The notes under the pieces were generated by a model, which saw only the letters and a list, made by a program, of their open reading frames with translations, ran no database searches and was not told the DNA's origin. 64,000 nt of DNA from Cocos nucifera (Eukaryota; Streptophyta; Magnoliopsida; Arecales; Arecaceae). The number at the start of each line of letters is the position of its first letter. The stretch's first letter is position 1. The stretch covers positions 744,001-808,000 of the forward strand of contig QRFJ01000298.1 of assembly GCA_006176705.1 (NCBI GenBank), given 5' to 3'. The position numbers were made by a program, and so were the translations under genes. Positions 12,500 to 24,299 of this stretch are shown one piece after another.

Positions 12500-14396
12500 T
12501 GCATTGGTAGTTCTTCAGATCTATTTTAGATCTGATTTAATTTTTATTTATGATTTAATATTAAAAATTTTAGATTTCACATCAGATGTGATTTGATCTA
12601 AAATTAAAAAATTATAAATTATATGATTTAGATCTATAATGTATGAGATGCATGACTAGACTAGGAATAGAATAGTTCTATGTGTAGTCTAGTATAATCA
12701 TGTTGTTAATTTAATTAAATATAATTTTAGATCTATTTTATTTTTATTTTTTTAATATTATAATTATTGTAACTATATCTATAAAATAGAAAATAAAGTT
12801 TTTAATTTTTAATTTATTCATATGAGATATGAAAGATGCATGCTTAGACTAGTGATAGAATAGTTCTATAAACTATCTAGAATAGTTTTATTTTGTTGTG
12901 ATCAAATTTAAAATTTTATTTTTTAGATTTAATATGTGATATATCAAATCTGAAAGCATGCATAGTTGATTGAGTTATGATACATGAGATGTATGCAAGG
13001 CATGTATAGATTAGATCTTTGATTATATATATGATATATGATTTAGATCTAACTTGTTTTATTTTAGAAAATATATTTTTGATTAAGGCATTCTTCTTGG
13101 CCATCCGGTCATAAGAATAAAGTAGAGTTTAAAGACCCTCTCCTTCTATTCGATGGAGTGTTATTATGATGTGTAGGGTGATGTGCGTTCATCCTTAATC
13201 AAAAATTAGAACTTATTTTTTGTAAAATTCTAGATCCTAAAATCCTAGGATTTTGATACATATTTTGTTCATGAACCCAAACTTAATTAAGAATTAAGAT
13301 TATGAAATTAATTAGATCTTAAAATTATAAATTTTTAGATCTAAAATACCTTCATAAAATTAGGTTCGGGCTTGGATAGCTCAATTAGGTCTAGCGGTTG
13401 ATCAAACCAAATCAAAGATTGGTTAGGTGGGATCAAAGAAAGCTTAGAATTGATCAGCCTAATAGGATTAAGTTTGAATCAAGATCGAATCATATTGAGA
13501 TGTGACTCGATCAAGTCAAGACCTAATTTGGCTCTGCGGTTCAAGCTTGGATTGTAGGCTAATTCGATTGGTTCTGATTCGATAATTTGGTGTCTAAGAT
13601 AAGTTTAACAAATACGATCGACTAATTTTTAATTGAAAGCTACTCGATCTGAATATATTCTTATCGAGTTAATGGCATATCCCTTCCACCGATCTCACTT
13701 ACCAAATTATTTATGTCGACCTAGTTTTGATTTGAGATGGCTAATAATTTGAGCCAATCCATGCCACTAGGTTAGTTATAATTGTTATGACTAAGTTAAG
13801 TCAAGTTTAAAGAGACCTAAATTAAATCTTTCTAAAAAATATTAATTCTAAGGTCTTCCACCATTGTAGATATGCTGGCCATTCTCGGGGTTGATTGTTC
13901 TTAGCTGAATATAATGATTCAGTTGCACCGAAAAGATGCAACCATGTCTATTAGGCATTGGATGCTATGAGTTGGAGGATGGGTTGGGCTCAATATTCTG
14001 GATATGATGAGAGATTCAATCAAAAATCTAATTCATGCAAATAGTGGGTCTGACTTAACTAAGGAGTGGAGCAATATTCCCGGCATGGTGAGCTTCATGA
14101 ATTAGAGACCAAGTTTGGATGCACCATGATTAGAGAATCATTGGACAAGAGTTATCCACTTATCGATTGATCCATCACCAATAACTATTAGGTGAGGTGG
14201 TGAACCAGTCGGTGGGACAGCACCATCCACTAGAAATCTATAATCATGGAGATTTTTGCATCTCTACCAGGAAAGTATAGAGATCCGAGTAAATAGTGAA
14301 AGTCTAATTTATTTAAAAATAAAATTTTTAAATAAATTGGTTAAGTCTAATTATAAAATCTAACTAGAATCTTTAACTCTCCATAGGAGAAAAATG
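12500..14396 (+). other. Untranslated leader of element C
   Basis: This is 1.9 kb of AT-rich sequence between primer site and gag with no supported gene. It matches the leader of element E (26440-28282, opposite strand) in order and wording, for example around the Aaa-gaa-taa-agt block near 13110 and the Asp-like 'gatgcaaccatgtctattaggcatt' region near 13940. Confidence 0.75.
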
Positions 14397-15180
14397 TCTA
14401 CGTCCAACCCACTAGACCATATCGTGGACACCCATAGACTGACCGAACCCAACTACAAGAATTGGCTTTAGAACTTTAAAATAGTTTGGATTTTGAGAAG
14501 TTGACTCATGTGTTGGAATAGGATCCTCCCACTTTATCAACCCATCCATCCGCTGATCAGAGAGCATGTCTGAAAAAATGGATGGATGAAGATAATAAAA
14601 TCAGGTATTACATGTTGGGTTCAATGTCTGATGAGCTCTAGCGTCAATATGAAGACATTAAGACTAGCCGCCAAAAGTTGACTCGCTTACAAAAGTTGTT
14701 TGATGAACAAAGTCGCATAACCAAATATCAAGTCACTAAGAGACTTTTTAAGGCTTCGATGCATGATGGGCAGTTGATCCAAGATCATTGTCTGATGATG
14801 ATCAAGGACTTAGAAGAGCTTAAGAAGTTTGGTGTCAAGTTAGATCAAGATTTGTAAATTGATATAATTCTGCAATCTTTGATTGATGTGTATGGACATA
14901 TGCATAAACTATAAAATACCTTGGCTGAACTTATGAACATGCTGGTTACTACTGAGCTCTCTGTGAAAGGTTCTAAGGATTTAGTACTTATTATGGGTGG
15001 ACTTCTTTCAAAAGAAAATCTTTTGAAAAGAAGAAGAAGACCACGAAGAAGCAGAAGGTGGAAGATGGGAAGAAGATGAAGGTAGAGTCGAAGAAGAAAG
15101 CTGCTAACAAGAAAAAATATTTTCATTGCAATACAGACGGCTACTAAAAGCGAAACTACCCTCTTTACCTGGCCAGCCTA
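14397..15180 (+). pseudogene. Element C gag, many stops
   Basis: The start codon at 14397 gives MSTSNPLDHIVDTHRLTEPN, closely matching E's gag (RILDTHRLTGPNYKDWLQNF). Stops follow from the Trp codon region of NWLQNF onward. Further blocks parallel to E's gag are visible in shifting frames near 14700-14990, including a run of Lys/Arg codons at 15000-15110. A zinc knuckle remnant near 15118 reads KYFHCNTDGY, stop, KRNYP. Gag would form the particle shell; this copy cannot. Confidence 0.72.
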
Positions 15181-15199
15181 AAAAATAAGAAGGAGGCAA

Positions 15200-16251
15200 G
15201 TCCTTCTAGAGGTATGCTCATTATAGAATCTAACCTTAAAATTTCTTCTGCATCTAGTTGGGTACTTAACTCTAGTTTTAGTGCTCACTTATGTACTTCT
15301 ATGCAGGATCTTGAGGATAGCAGGAGGCTGAGAGATGGTGAGATGATCCTATACATCAAAAATGGAGCAAGAATTTCTACTGTGGCCATAAAAATCTATC
15401 CTCTTGGGCTACCATCAGGATTAGATTTAGTTTTTAGAGATTATTTTTATGTGCCTGCATCAAGCAGGAATTTAATTTCTATTTCATGTTTAGTACAAAA
15501 AGGCTATGTAATTAGTTTTTTTAAGGACCATTGTAATATTTTTTATGAAAGAAATAAAATTACAAATAGTTTGCTTATAAATGGTCTCTATCAATTACAT
15601 ATTGATGTTTCTATTTTTAATATTGAGCAAAATGTGAATGCCATAGGATCAAAGCGACCTAGGGATAGTCTAAATGATAGGTATCTTTGGCACCTTAGAC
15701 TAGGTCCTATAGCTGAAGACAAGGTTAACAAATTGAAGAAATCTAGGCTATTGAGTCCATTGACTTTTGAGTCATATTCGATTTATGAATCATGCCTTCA
15801 TGGCAAAATGACCAAGCTTCCTTTTGTAGGATATCGAGAAAGGATCACAGACCTACTTATCCTAGTACATACTGATGTGTGCGGCCTATTTGATGTGTCG
15901 GTTAGAGGCAATTATTTCTAATCATCTTTATCGATGATCTATCTTGGTATGGGTATGTATATTTGATGCGACATAAGTCTGAAGTTTTTGAAAAGTTCAA
16001 AGAATTCAGACTTGAAGTAGAAAAATAAACAGAAAAATTCATTAAGATTTTTTTATCAAATCGAGAAGAAAAATATCTTAGTCAAGAATTTCTAGACTAT
16101 CTTAAGAAAAATGGCATAGTCTCACAATGGACTCCACCTGAAACACCTCAACTCAATGGAATTTTAGAATGAAGAAATTAGATCCTATTAGATATGGTCC
16201 GATCCATGATGAGTTTCACAGACCTTCCTAAGTTTCTTTGGAGATAGTCTG
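15200..16251 (+). pseudogene. Element C protease and integrase N-terminal half, cut by D
   Basis: A 235-residue open frame (15214-15921) covers protease, GAG-pre-integrase and the start of integrase. The protease motif reads VLNSSFSAHLCTSM, so the catalytic Asp of DSG is Asn and the enzyme is dead. The zinc-binding part has WHLRL and YESCLHGKMTKLPF; the second zinc-site His is altered (GPI rather than GHI). LVHTDVCGLF holds the first integrase Asp. After 15921 frames break, with remnants of SRYGYVYLMRHKSE-like, SDRGGEYLS-like and TPQLNGISE-like blocks to 16170. The frame ends at the D insertion and resumes at 37158. Confidence 0.78.
16247..16251. repeat. Target site duplication of element D, left copy (decayed)
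   Basis: GTCTG here pairs with GTATA at 37153-37157 with two mismatches. Removing D and one copy restores the exact length of the integrase region compared with element G near 62940. Confidence 0.6.
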
Positions 16252-19200
16252 TGTTGAAAAATATGTTCTAAAGCCAATCATCTAAGTAGTAGATGATTGA
16301 AATTAGTACATGAATTATCTAATAATAATAGTTATTTGGTTGGTTCATCATAAAAGTTCTATCTTTCTTAAATGAAGTTCTAAATTATGATGAAGTTCTT
16401 AAAACCACAATCAATCGATAAAGAAGGATTTATTAGATGGTTCTTAAATTATTCACGACCAAATGATAAGTTATTAATAAGGACAATAACTTATCGAGTG
16501 TAGGTCGCTGTATACCATATGCATTGGTTATCCTCATAACCAAGTGGTGTGGAGATACTGGTATGGCATCTAGGTGAGATGTAGAAGTATATCTATACCG
16601 AACGTGATCAATATAGCACTCTACTATCAAGAGTAGCTTGGTAAGGCCAATGGATATAAGTATCCCTCCGATCTGAGATCACCACGATGACTTGCAAGCA
16701 ACTCACTGTACTTTGGTGCCGGACTGCCTGTATTTCTCATATAGATTCAAAAGATTTTTGGGTACAGTAAGTACTTGTAAAGTCAGTGTGTGAGTCAAGA
16801 TGGAATTGACCACTCCTGATTAACTTCAGAAAGAGAATGACTCACTGTGTTTCAATTTAGTAAAACCTAGGCCTGGGTAATCCTCGTGAGGTGTCATGAG
16901 ATTTGCAAAATTTTGAGACACAATAGAGAGGACTTGTATGAGTGTTTGATAGCATACTCAAAGTTATCTTAAGCATTATTGGTCATAGGGATGAATTATA
17001 TGGTAACCATAGGCTAGGGTACTAAGAATGTTGCTTTGCATACATTCGACCTATCCGGACGTCAGAAACCATTGCTAGATGGTAACTTTGATTGGTACAG
17101 GAATTGATTCCTATGCTATCGGCTTAGGTTTGAACCTATAGGGTCATACACATTAGAGCTTGTAATCTGATCAGATGGTTGATCGATGATTGAGAATCAT
17201 TCTACGGTCAAACGATCAATGTGATTGATGTTTGACCTAATGCAAGTATTGTAGGAGGATCGATCAGCAATTGAATTGCTAATTGGCTCAATTTGATTGA
17301 GCAATTAGGCTAAGATTAAGTATAATTAAATTAAATTTAATTAGATTAAATTTAATTAGTTTATTGGAAAAGCCAATCGCAAGAAAGAACAACTCCTTGT
17401 TAGACCAGGATTTGAGTGCACCTAATTTCAAATTGACTTAAGATTTAAATTAGAATTAAATATGATTTAATTTGATTTAATTAGGCTCATAAATAGACTA
17501 GGATCATCCTTAATTTGTTGTATTTAATCTGATTTAAATAAGATTTAAACTAGGCTTTGACCTAGTCAAATAGAAGGAGTCCCAGTTGGACTAGGACTCT
17601 CTCCCTTCCTTGCGCCAATAAAAGCCAACACCCACTTTTATTTTTTTAGACCTTTACATGAGATTTTCCATGCCAAAGAGAGGTCCCCACGCCCTACCTA
17701 TTAGATTATTTAGAATATTTTTTGACTTGGCCAAAACTAGAAGGAAGTTGGAAATTGTTTCCGACTTGGAAGAGTCCTCTTTGACCCAAACTCCTCCCTC
17801 CCTTGTGCGCCACCTCTACCCACGCCCCTCTATCTTACTCAACCCTTTCTCTCTTATTTTTGTGCATGAGATTCTGATGTCTCATGCCTAATTTTTAGGA
17901 AAGGGGGCATCCAAGAGGGGGCATCTCATAGGACCCCTAAGAGTCCCTCCTTAACTAGGTTTTGACCTAGTCAAAAGGGGCTCTAAGGGGGATGGCTCTT
18001 AGAGATTTTTAGTGGCATCAAAAAACTCTAGAATTCCCATGGTAAAAACTAGAAGGAAGAGAAGATTTGGAGTGGGGGTTATGGGTGCCTACTTCCTTAG
18101 AGAAATGGGTTTCATTATGACATGAAAAGTTCATGTCTTAATGAAGACAAAGGTAAGAAAAAAATCTATTTTCTCTTAGAGATTTATTTTCTAACCTTTC
18201 CTTATTTTCTTGTATAATTTTTTATATGATAAAAATCTAAGAGAGAGAGAGAGGAAAGTCTTGAGGAAAGATGGCGCCAAGATCCTTAGGGAAAAGTCTT
18301 CATCTGGACATCAATCGTTGATATCATGAAGGCACAAAGGTAAGAGAAGATTATCTTCTCTTTATTTTCTTTTGAGTATCTTCTTCTTTATTATTTTATG
18401 TGATTTTTATATGATAAAGATCTAAGAGAGAGAGATAGGAAGAGGGCATGGGATCTATGCTCCAAGGTGTTGGGGTATGGTGATCATTTTTGGACATGAT
18501 CTGATCATGTCCTGATGCGAGAAGAAGAAGAGAAGAAGATCTTCTCTTAGGGTTTCCTTGAGAGCCCTTCTTCTCCATCCTTTTATGAGATTTTTATGAG
18601 AAAAATTAGAGGGTGTGAGATCTGAAAAAATAAGAGAAAATCTAGAGGAGAAGGTCTCCTCTGATCCTAGCATAGAGATATTTTCAGGACATCAACCGTT
18701 GATGTTCTGAAGGAGAAGATTTGTCTTCTCCTAGGATTTTTTTTATATATTTTCATTTTTGTTTTTTGGAAGATCCAAAGTTAGATTTTTCGCTCAATTC
18801 TTCATGTATTCTTCGTCTCCTGAAGAGTACAAGAGATCTAAAGAATACTTATTTGATTGACCATCAGGAGGGATCCGCAAGAAGCTAACACTTCGAGCAG
18901 ATCTTCATTCGATGAACCTTCGATCTATGTTGCAGGTTTGTGTGGATCACCTATAGAGGTCGGATGCTTGTGCAGCTCCAAAGACAACAATGGATTTAAT
19001 CATGGAGTTCTCAACCCGTGCAAAGATAAGAGATCTGATCTCTTGGTGACCTAGATGCGATCTAGGATTAGATCTAGAATTATTCTAGATCTAGGTATTG
19101 ATATGATCAATACTACTTATTATTAATTTAATTTTAGATTTATATTTGTATCATAACATGTTATAGATCCTTGATGTAGGATTTTGTAATTTGATTACAT

Positions 19201-19297
19201 TCATGTTGTAGATTAAATAGTTTAATCTATCTTCCACTGCTATATATTTCGAAAAAGTTTTGAAATCTATGCATGAAATCCTGCATGTTTTCCAACG
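16252..19297 (+). repeat. Element D 5' LTR
   Basis: It is 3046 bp, begins TGTTGAAAAATATG and ends TTTTCCAACG (the CA end mutated to CG). It matches 34095-37152; about 15 differences in a sampled 200 bases (roughly 92 percent). It contains a short open frame at 18857-19054 also present in the 3' LTR (see rejected items) and a simple GA run at 18240-18253. Confidence 0.87.
18150..18760 (+). repeat. ~190-bp imperfect tandem units with phased palindromes, D 5' LTR
   Basis: Three units repeat a T-rich 'tttttatatgataaa' block (18212, 18400, 18586), then a GA-rich run, then a GGACAT-type inverted repeat. The inverted repeats are at 18307-18325 (GACATCAA, spacer TCG, TTGATATC), 18492-18512 (GGACATGATC, one base, GATCATGTCC) and 18689-18705 (ACATCAA, spacer, TTGATGT). 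Spacing is 185 and 197 bp. All three recur in the 3' LTR. Confidence 0.7.
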
Positions 19298-19298
19298 G

Positions 19299-19310
19299 TG
19301 GCATCAGAGC
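19299..19310 (+). promoter_or_regulatory. Primer binding site of element D (tRNA-iMet)
   Basis: TGGCATCAGAGC, one mismatch to TGGTATCAGAGC, one base after the LTR end. Confidence 0.85.
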
Positions 19311-20206
19311 ATCAAGGTTCTTTTATAATATAATCATATTTATATTAGATTAAATTTGAAAATTAAAATTAATTAAAGATCGCACATACTGTCATAAGGT
19401 TATCCTATTGTAAGGTTAACCCCTTACAATGAAAAGGTTGTCTTAGTATGTGCTGATTTGAATCTGAATCATGAATAATTTAGATTAGATCTAAGAAAAT
19501 TTATGATTCAATTTTTTAATTTAAATAAAAAATTAAATAGATATTTGATCTATTTTAAATTATTTAGATTAGATCTAAATATATCAAGATTGCACATATT
19601 GTCATAAGGTTATCCTGCTATAAGGTTTACCCCTTATAGTAGAAAGGTTGTCCTAGTATGTGCTAATCTAAGAAACCTAAGTCATAAATATATTAGATGA
19701 GATCTAAAATAATTTATGATTTATTTTTAAATTTTAAATTTAATTTTAAATGGTTTATGATCTGATCCACATGATGTGTTTTATGTTTAGATCTAGATCC
19801 TCTTATTGCATATGTTGATATATAATTTTTGTTTTGAATCTAGAATGTATATGTATGACATATTTATTTTATAGAATTTAAATTGAGAACATACTTTTTG
19901 TAAAATCCTAGATTCAAAATTCTAAGACATGATCTAAATAATAAAATAAATCAAATCTAAAACCATGTATTGAATATGATTTAATGTAAATTATTTATAA
20001 TTTGAAAATATTTCAAATAATAAAATCAGAAACTAGTTCTGAGGTTTCATAAATCTAAACTTTGAACTTAATTAAGAATTAAGTGATTGTTTAGGATCTA
20101 GGTTTGTAATTTAAAGATCCTAAGATAATTTCATAAAACTTGGGTTAAAGGTTAAATGGGTTAGTTTTGATCAGGTCATTAACTGGGTTAGACCTAAGGT
20201 TAGATT
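19311..20206 (+). other. Leader of element D, first part
   Basis: This is AT-rich and without an open frame. It contains a duplicated block at about 19380-19460 and 19580-19660 (shared words 'cacata.tgtcataaggttatcct' and 'ttgtc.tagtatgtgct'), spaced about 200 bp. It is cut at 20206 by E and resumes at 30569. Confidence 0.7.
20202..20206. repeat. Target site duplication of element E, left copy
   Basis: AGATT, identical to 30569-30573 on the far side of E. Confidence 0.88.
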
Positions 20207-22461
20207 TGAAGGTGAAATCCTGATTTTTTGGATTAGGTTCGTTCAGATCTGATCGAATTAAGAGAGATATTTTAAAAATTTCTTTCAAACATCTATATTA
20301 GATTTAAGATATTTTAGATCTGATTTTATATATCTAATAAATAAAAATAAAATAAATTAAATCTAATTTAATTTATATCTCGATGTAGGTAATCCAATTA
20401 CCCTTTGATGATCCTACTGATTGCCTGAGGTTCTAGATCTAGTCACACAAGCATCTAGCCTCTATTGGTATTCACTCAGACTGGATCTGAAGATCTTCTT
20501 CTTTTTTATCATCTCTCCAAAAATTAGATTTGGATCTGATTTGGAGAATCTTCAAAACTCCTTCTGAAGATCAGCAGTGCTGCCTTCTTCCTTTCTCGTC
20601 TGCCTTTTCTTGCCTGGATCACACCAAACTAAAGTCTAACTTCCCTTGGGCGTGAGAGGAGAGAGATGATCAAAAGATGGCATAGAGGAGGGAGAGGGAT
20701 AGTCTTGGGGCGTGGGCTAAGAGGAAACTCTATGAAAGTTGGGCGTAGACAGGGTTTATTTATAAACCCTACTGCGCCATGCAATGCCACATCATCCCAG
20801 CCAATCGCGTTGCTTCATGCAATCAGATCTAAATCTGATTGGTGGAATGACATCACGTAATCTAATTAGATGAGGGCCCCATAAATTCATCCTTAGATGG
20901 TGCCTAAGACTGATCAAAGTCTATAGGTAAGGGTCACCTAAGTAGAATCCAAGAAGCAACTTGGAGTGCTATCCGCATGGGACTCCAGGTGTCCCTATCC
21001 ATGGGGATGGCGTGCGCCCCCTTCTTTCCAAATTCTAATAAGAGGACAAGCCCCTATCTACTCTCCAATAAGTGCATGACACATGGGCAGATGTCCAAGG
21101 GTCAAAGGTCAATGTTTGACCAAAGTCAAAGAACAAGAATTAGCAAGTGACGAAAAATGGTAGGTATTGTCTCAAATTTATCTCATAAATTAAGATGATC
21201 CTTTTCTAATCTAGATAAGCTTCAATCAGATCAAGTAAAGGTATTTAAGTGAGCACAAATATATTTGGCTCAGTCGAGACAACTTTTAATGATAGAAAAA
21301 GGAGAACATTAGGTTCAATCGTGTGCTAGCACGATTTCCTTGAATCTAATTGAATCTAATTCAAATTAATTAAACTAGGTTAGTCCAATTGATGATATCT
21401 AGATTCAAATCCTTATTTGTATGACCCAATTAGGTTCAGTTTTGTATGGTAATGGGATATGTCATGATCTCCATCATCGACATCATCGAAACTCCTTTCG
21501 ATGGATCAAAACTCTTTTGATTCAGACAATTGAAATGATCGATCATCTAAATCATTCTAATTGCTCCCAAAATCCACCAGTGACACCTAGCAGTATATGG
21601 TGGCAACCCATCAAAACTGAAAATGAACCTCTCGATGCAGCTACTTGTGTGATTAAGTTCTTCTATCTTGAGCTCCAATCAGATTAGGGTTAAGGTGAAC
21701 TCGTCAAACCTTAATTTCTATCATATGATTTAATCATTCGATTCAAGTCCAATGTAAAAAACCCTAATAGAAACTTTTTCTATTATTTCACTCTCTACCA
21801 CGACCATGGGCTTATGGACTTGATTCTCATGATCATCATAGGGCTGCTCCTCATCCACTGAGGTAGATAGATTCCCTCTTAGTGCAATCCAATTTCTACA
21901 ATGAACATGCTATAACCGACATACACCTCAGGATTCCAAATGGTAGGAGACCAAGTCATGGTATAGTCAAACTATAACACCCTCAAGGTATACTACCGAC
22001 GCACCTCAGATCAAAGAACCAGACACACCACTACAGCTTCAAGTCAGTCATTGACGAGAAGGTAGACTTCCTTTTGACTACTCGAGGTGGTCACGCTCAG
22101 TGCCCTCATTCTCTAACAAGTACCTGTACTCTCGCTGTGATGTCTCTACACCGTAGACTCAAGACTCATCTACTATAAAGAAGTGATTGCACACTAACCT
22201 TCTAGATCAATCACCATCCTCATGATGATCCTATGGTCAGGAGCATTTTATGAGTTAATAAATAAAATTTTATATCTTAAATTTTTGACTCTTAAAAATA
22301 TGAATTATCATTACCATTAACTCAAGGGATGTATCACTAAATACACATTTATGATTGAAAATAATTTATTTTATTATTTATAGTCAAAATTATAATTTTG
22401 CCCCTATAAGTGTATTACAAGTGTCAGCCAATTCTGGCTTCTAGGGCACACATATCTAACA
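20207..22461 (-). repeat. Element E 3' LTR
   Basis: On the plus strand it begins TGAAGGTGAAATCC and ends ATATCTAACA. It matches 28298-30568 throughout. Identity in sampled stretches is near 88 percent by eye. A minus-strand TATA-like TTTATAAATAAA lies at about 20757-20768. Confidence 0.88.
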
Positions 22462-22475
22462 AACTCCCACTTGAC
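22462..22475 (-). promoter_or_regulatory. Polypurine tract of element E
   Basis: The minus strand reads GTCAAGTGGGAGTT between the pol stop codon (22476-22478) and the 3' LTR. The same sequence stands before the 3' LTRs of C and G. Confidence 0.85.
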
Positions 22476-24282
22476 CTAAAGCCAATTGCCTACAAATCTA
22501 AGTTCCATCTTCTCAAGGTGGGCTTCAATCTTCTGCTGGCCCAACGACTTTCTAAGCAAATCCGTCGCATTGTCTGCGAAGTCGACTCTCTTAACCTCGA
22601 CGTAACCCTTCTCGAGGTAATCATGGATGAGGTGGTATCACCGCTCAATCTTGGATTTCTGGTGAGACCTTGGCTCCTTAGCAAGGGCTATGGAGTCATT
22701 GTTGTCGTAGTACAGAGGAATGATATCTGATGGCATCACTTCGATCTCTGCGGCAAACTTCTTATACTAAAATGCCTCCTTTACAGCTTCTAATGCAGCG
22801 ATGTATTCTGCTTCTATGGTGGAATCTGCTATCACTGTCTGCTTAAAATTTTTTCAACTGACAGCTCCATCATTGCACACAAATAAACTCCCAAATGTCA
22901 ACTTTCGATCATCTATATCGAACATAAAATCTGAGCCTATATATCCCTAGACTTGGAGTTCTCCATTACTAAAGACCAACAACATATCTTTAGTTCTTCT
23001 CAACTACTTAAGGACACATTTCACAGAAGTCTAGTGTTCTTCACCTGAATTCGACTAATATCTGCTCGTGATACTCATAGCATCGGCTATATCAGGTCAT
23101 GTACATAACATGGCATACATGAGGCTCCCTGTTGCTGAAGCATAAGGAATCTTGCTCATGCATTCTATTTCCTCAGGTGTGCTAGGGCACATCCTTTTGG
23201 AAAGATGAATGCCATGTCTAAAGGGTGCCAAACCCCTCTTAGAGTTTTCCATGCTAAACCCCTTTAGCACTTTCTCTATGTACATTTTCTGTAAAAGTCC
23301 TAGCATCCTATTCGGTCTATCTCTATAGACCTTAATTTTCAGAATAAAGGATGCTTCTCCTAGGTCTTTCATGGAGAATTCTTTAGATAACCACATTTTA
23401 ACTGTGGTCAACATGGGAATATCATTCCCAATAAGGAGGATGTCATCCACGTACAATACGAGGAAGACAACAGCGCTCCCACTGATCTTTTTGAAGACAC
23501 ATGGCTCCTCCTCATTTTTGATGAAACCAAACAATTTGATCACATCATTAAAATGAGTATTCCAGCTCTAAGATGCTTGCTTAAGTCTATATATGGATCT
23601 TTGCAGCTTGCATACCTTGTAATCATCATCACTAGATGTGAAACCTAGCGGCTGTTCTATATAGATATCTTCCTCAAGATATCCATTTAAGAATGCCATT
23701 TTTATGTCCATTTGCCATATTTCATAATCGAAATAGGCTGCAACAACAAGCAATGTGCGGATGGATTTAAGCATAGCTACTGGTAAAAAGGTATCCTGAT
23801 AGTCAATGCCTTCATTGACTATAATCTTTTGCCACTAATCTAGCTTTGAATGTCTCCACATTCCCATCTGCACCAATCTTTCTCTTGTAGATCCATTTAC
23901 ATCCAATAGGTACTATACCTTCTGGTGGATCTACCAAGGTCCAGACTTGGTTTGAGTGCATCGAGTCAATTTCTGACTTCATTACCTCTAACCATTTCTC
24001 GGAGTTGATATCCGATACCATCTCGTTATAGGTTTTGGGATCATCACCATAAACCCCATTACCTATGCAGAACATTTCCTCTACTTCCTCTGAAATAGTA
24101 CCTAAGTACCTCTCAGGGGGATCGGAAAATCCTTTTCGATCTACGAGGTGGAGGAGGTAGTGAATGGATTGGCTTAACCTAATTTGGTTCCATTTGGTCC
24201 TTAGCTCATTGCTCTTGTGAGACTTTCTCCTCGAGCTTGATCTGCTTTCCAATGCCGCTATCTTGAATAAACTATTTTTCAA
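22476..24282 (-). pseudogene. Element E reverse transcriptase and RNase H
   Basis: RT begins in the block 24282-23812, which holds the linker (FSDPPERYLG), WLEVMKSEIDSMHSNQVWTL and GCKWIYKRKIGADGNVE. It continues through 23774-23568 (EIWQMDIKMAFLNGYLEED, SIYRLKQAS) and 23543-23097. YVDD is intact at 23442-23453, followed by GLLQKMYIEKVLKGF. RNase H follows from 23094 to 22476 with FMFDIDDRKLTFGSLFV, STIEAEYIAALEA (catalytic Glu), PLYYDNNDSIALAK (catalytic Asp) and a C-terminus ending GNWL then TAG. Stops at Trp or Arg codons and a few frame changes break it. These enzymes copy the element RNA and remove the template. It is the most readable pol in the window. Confidence 0.85.
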
Positions 24283-24299
24283 GAAAGATGGTATGTCGA

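Noticed and set aside
14845..15126. 93-codon Leu-rich minus-strand frame and its mirror at 25652-25885
   Set aside because: Both are antisense to the Lys/Arg-rich gag tails of C and E.
18240..18253. GA microsatellite as an independent regulatory element
   Set aside because: It is a short simple repeat inside D's LTR that varies between the two LTRs (longer at 36088-36109), as expected from slippage.
18857..19054. 65-codon frame (MTIRRDPQEA start) present at the same place in both D LTRs (also 36715-36912)
   Set aside because: The shared frame is expected because the LTRs are copies. The two peptides differ at many residues with no sign of constraint, and the frame lies in LTR R/U5 sequence.
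22410..22730. 106-codon plus-strand frame
   Set aside because: It spans the LTR edge and polypurine tract of E and lies antisense to RNase H.
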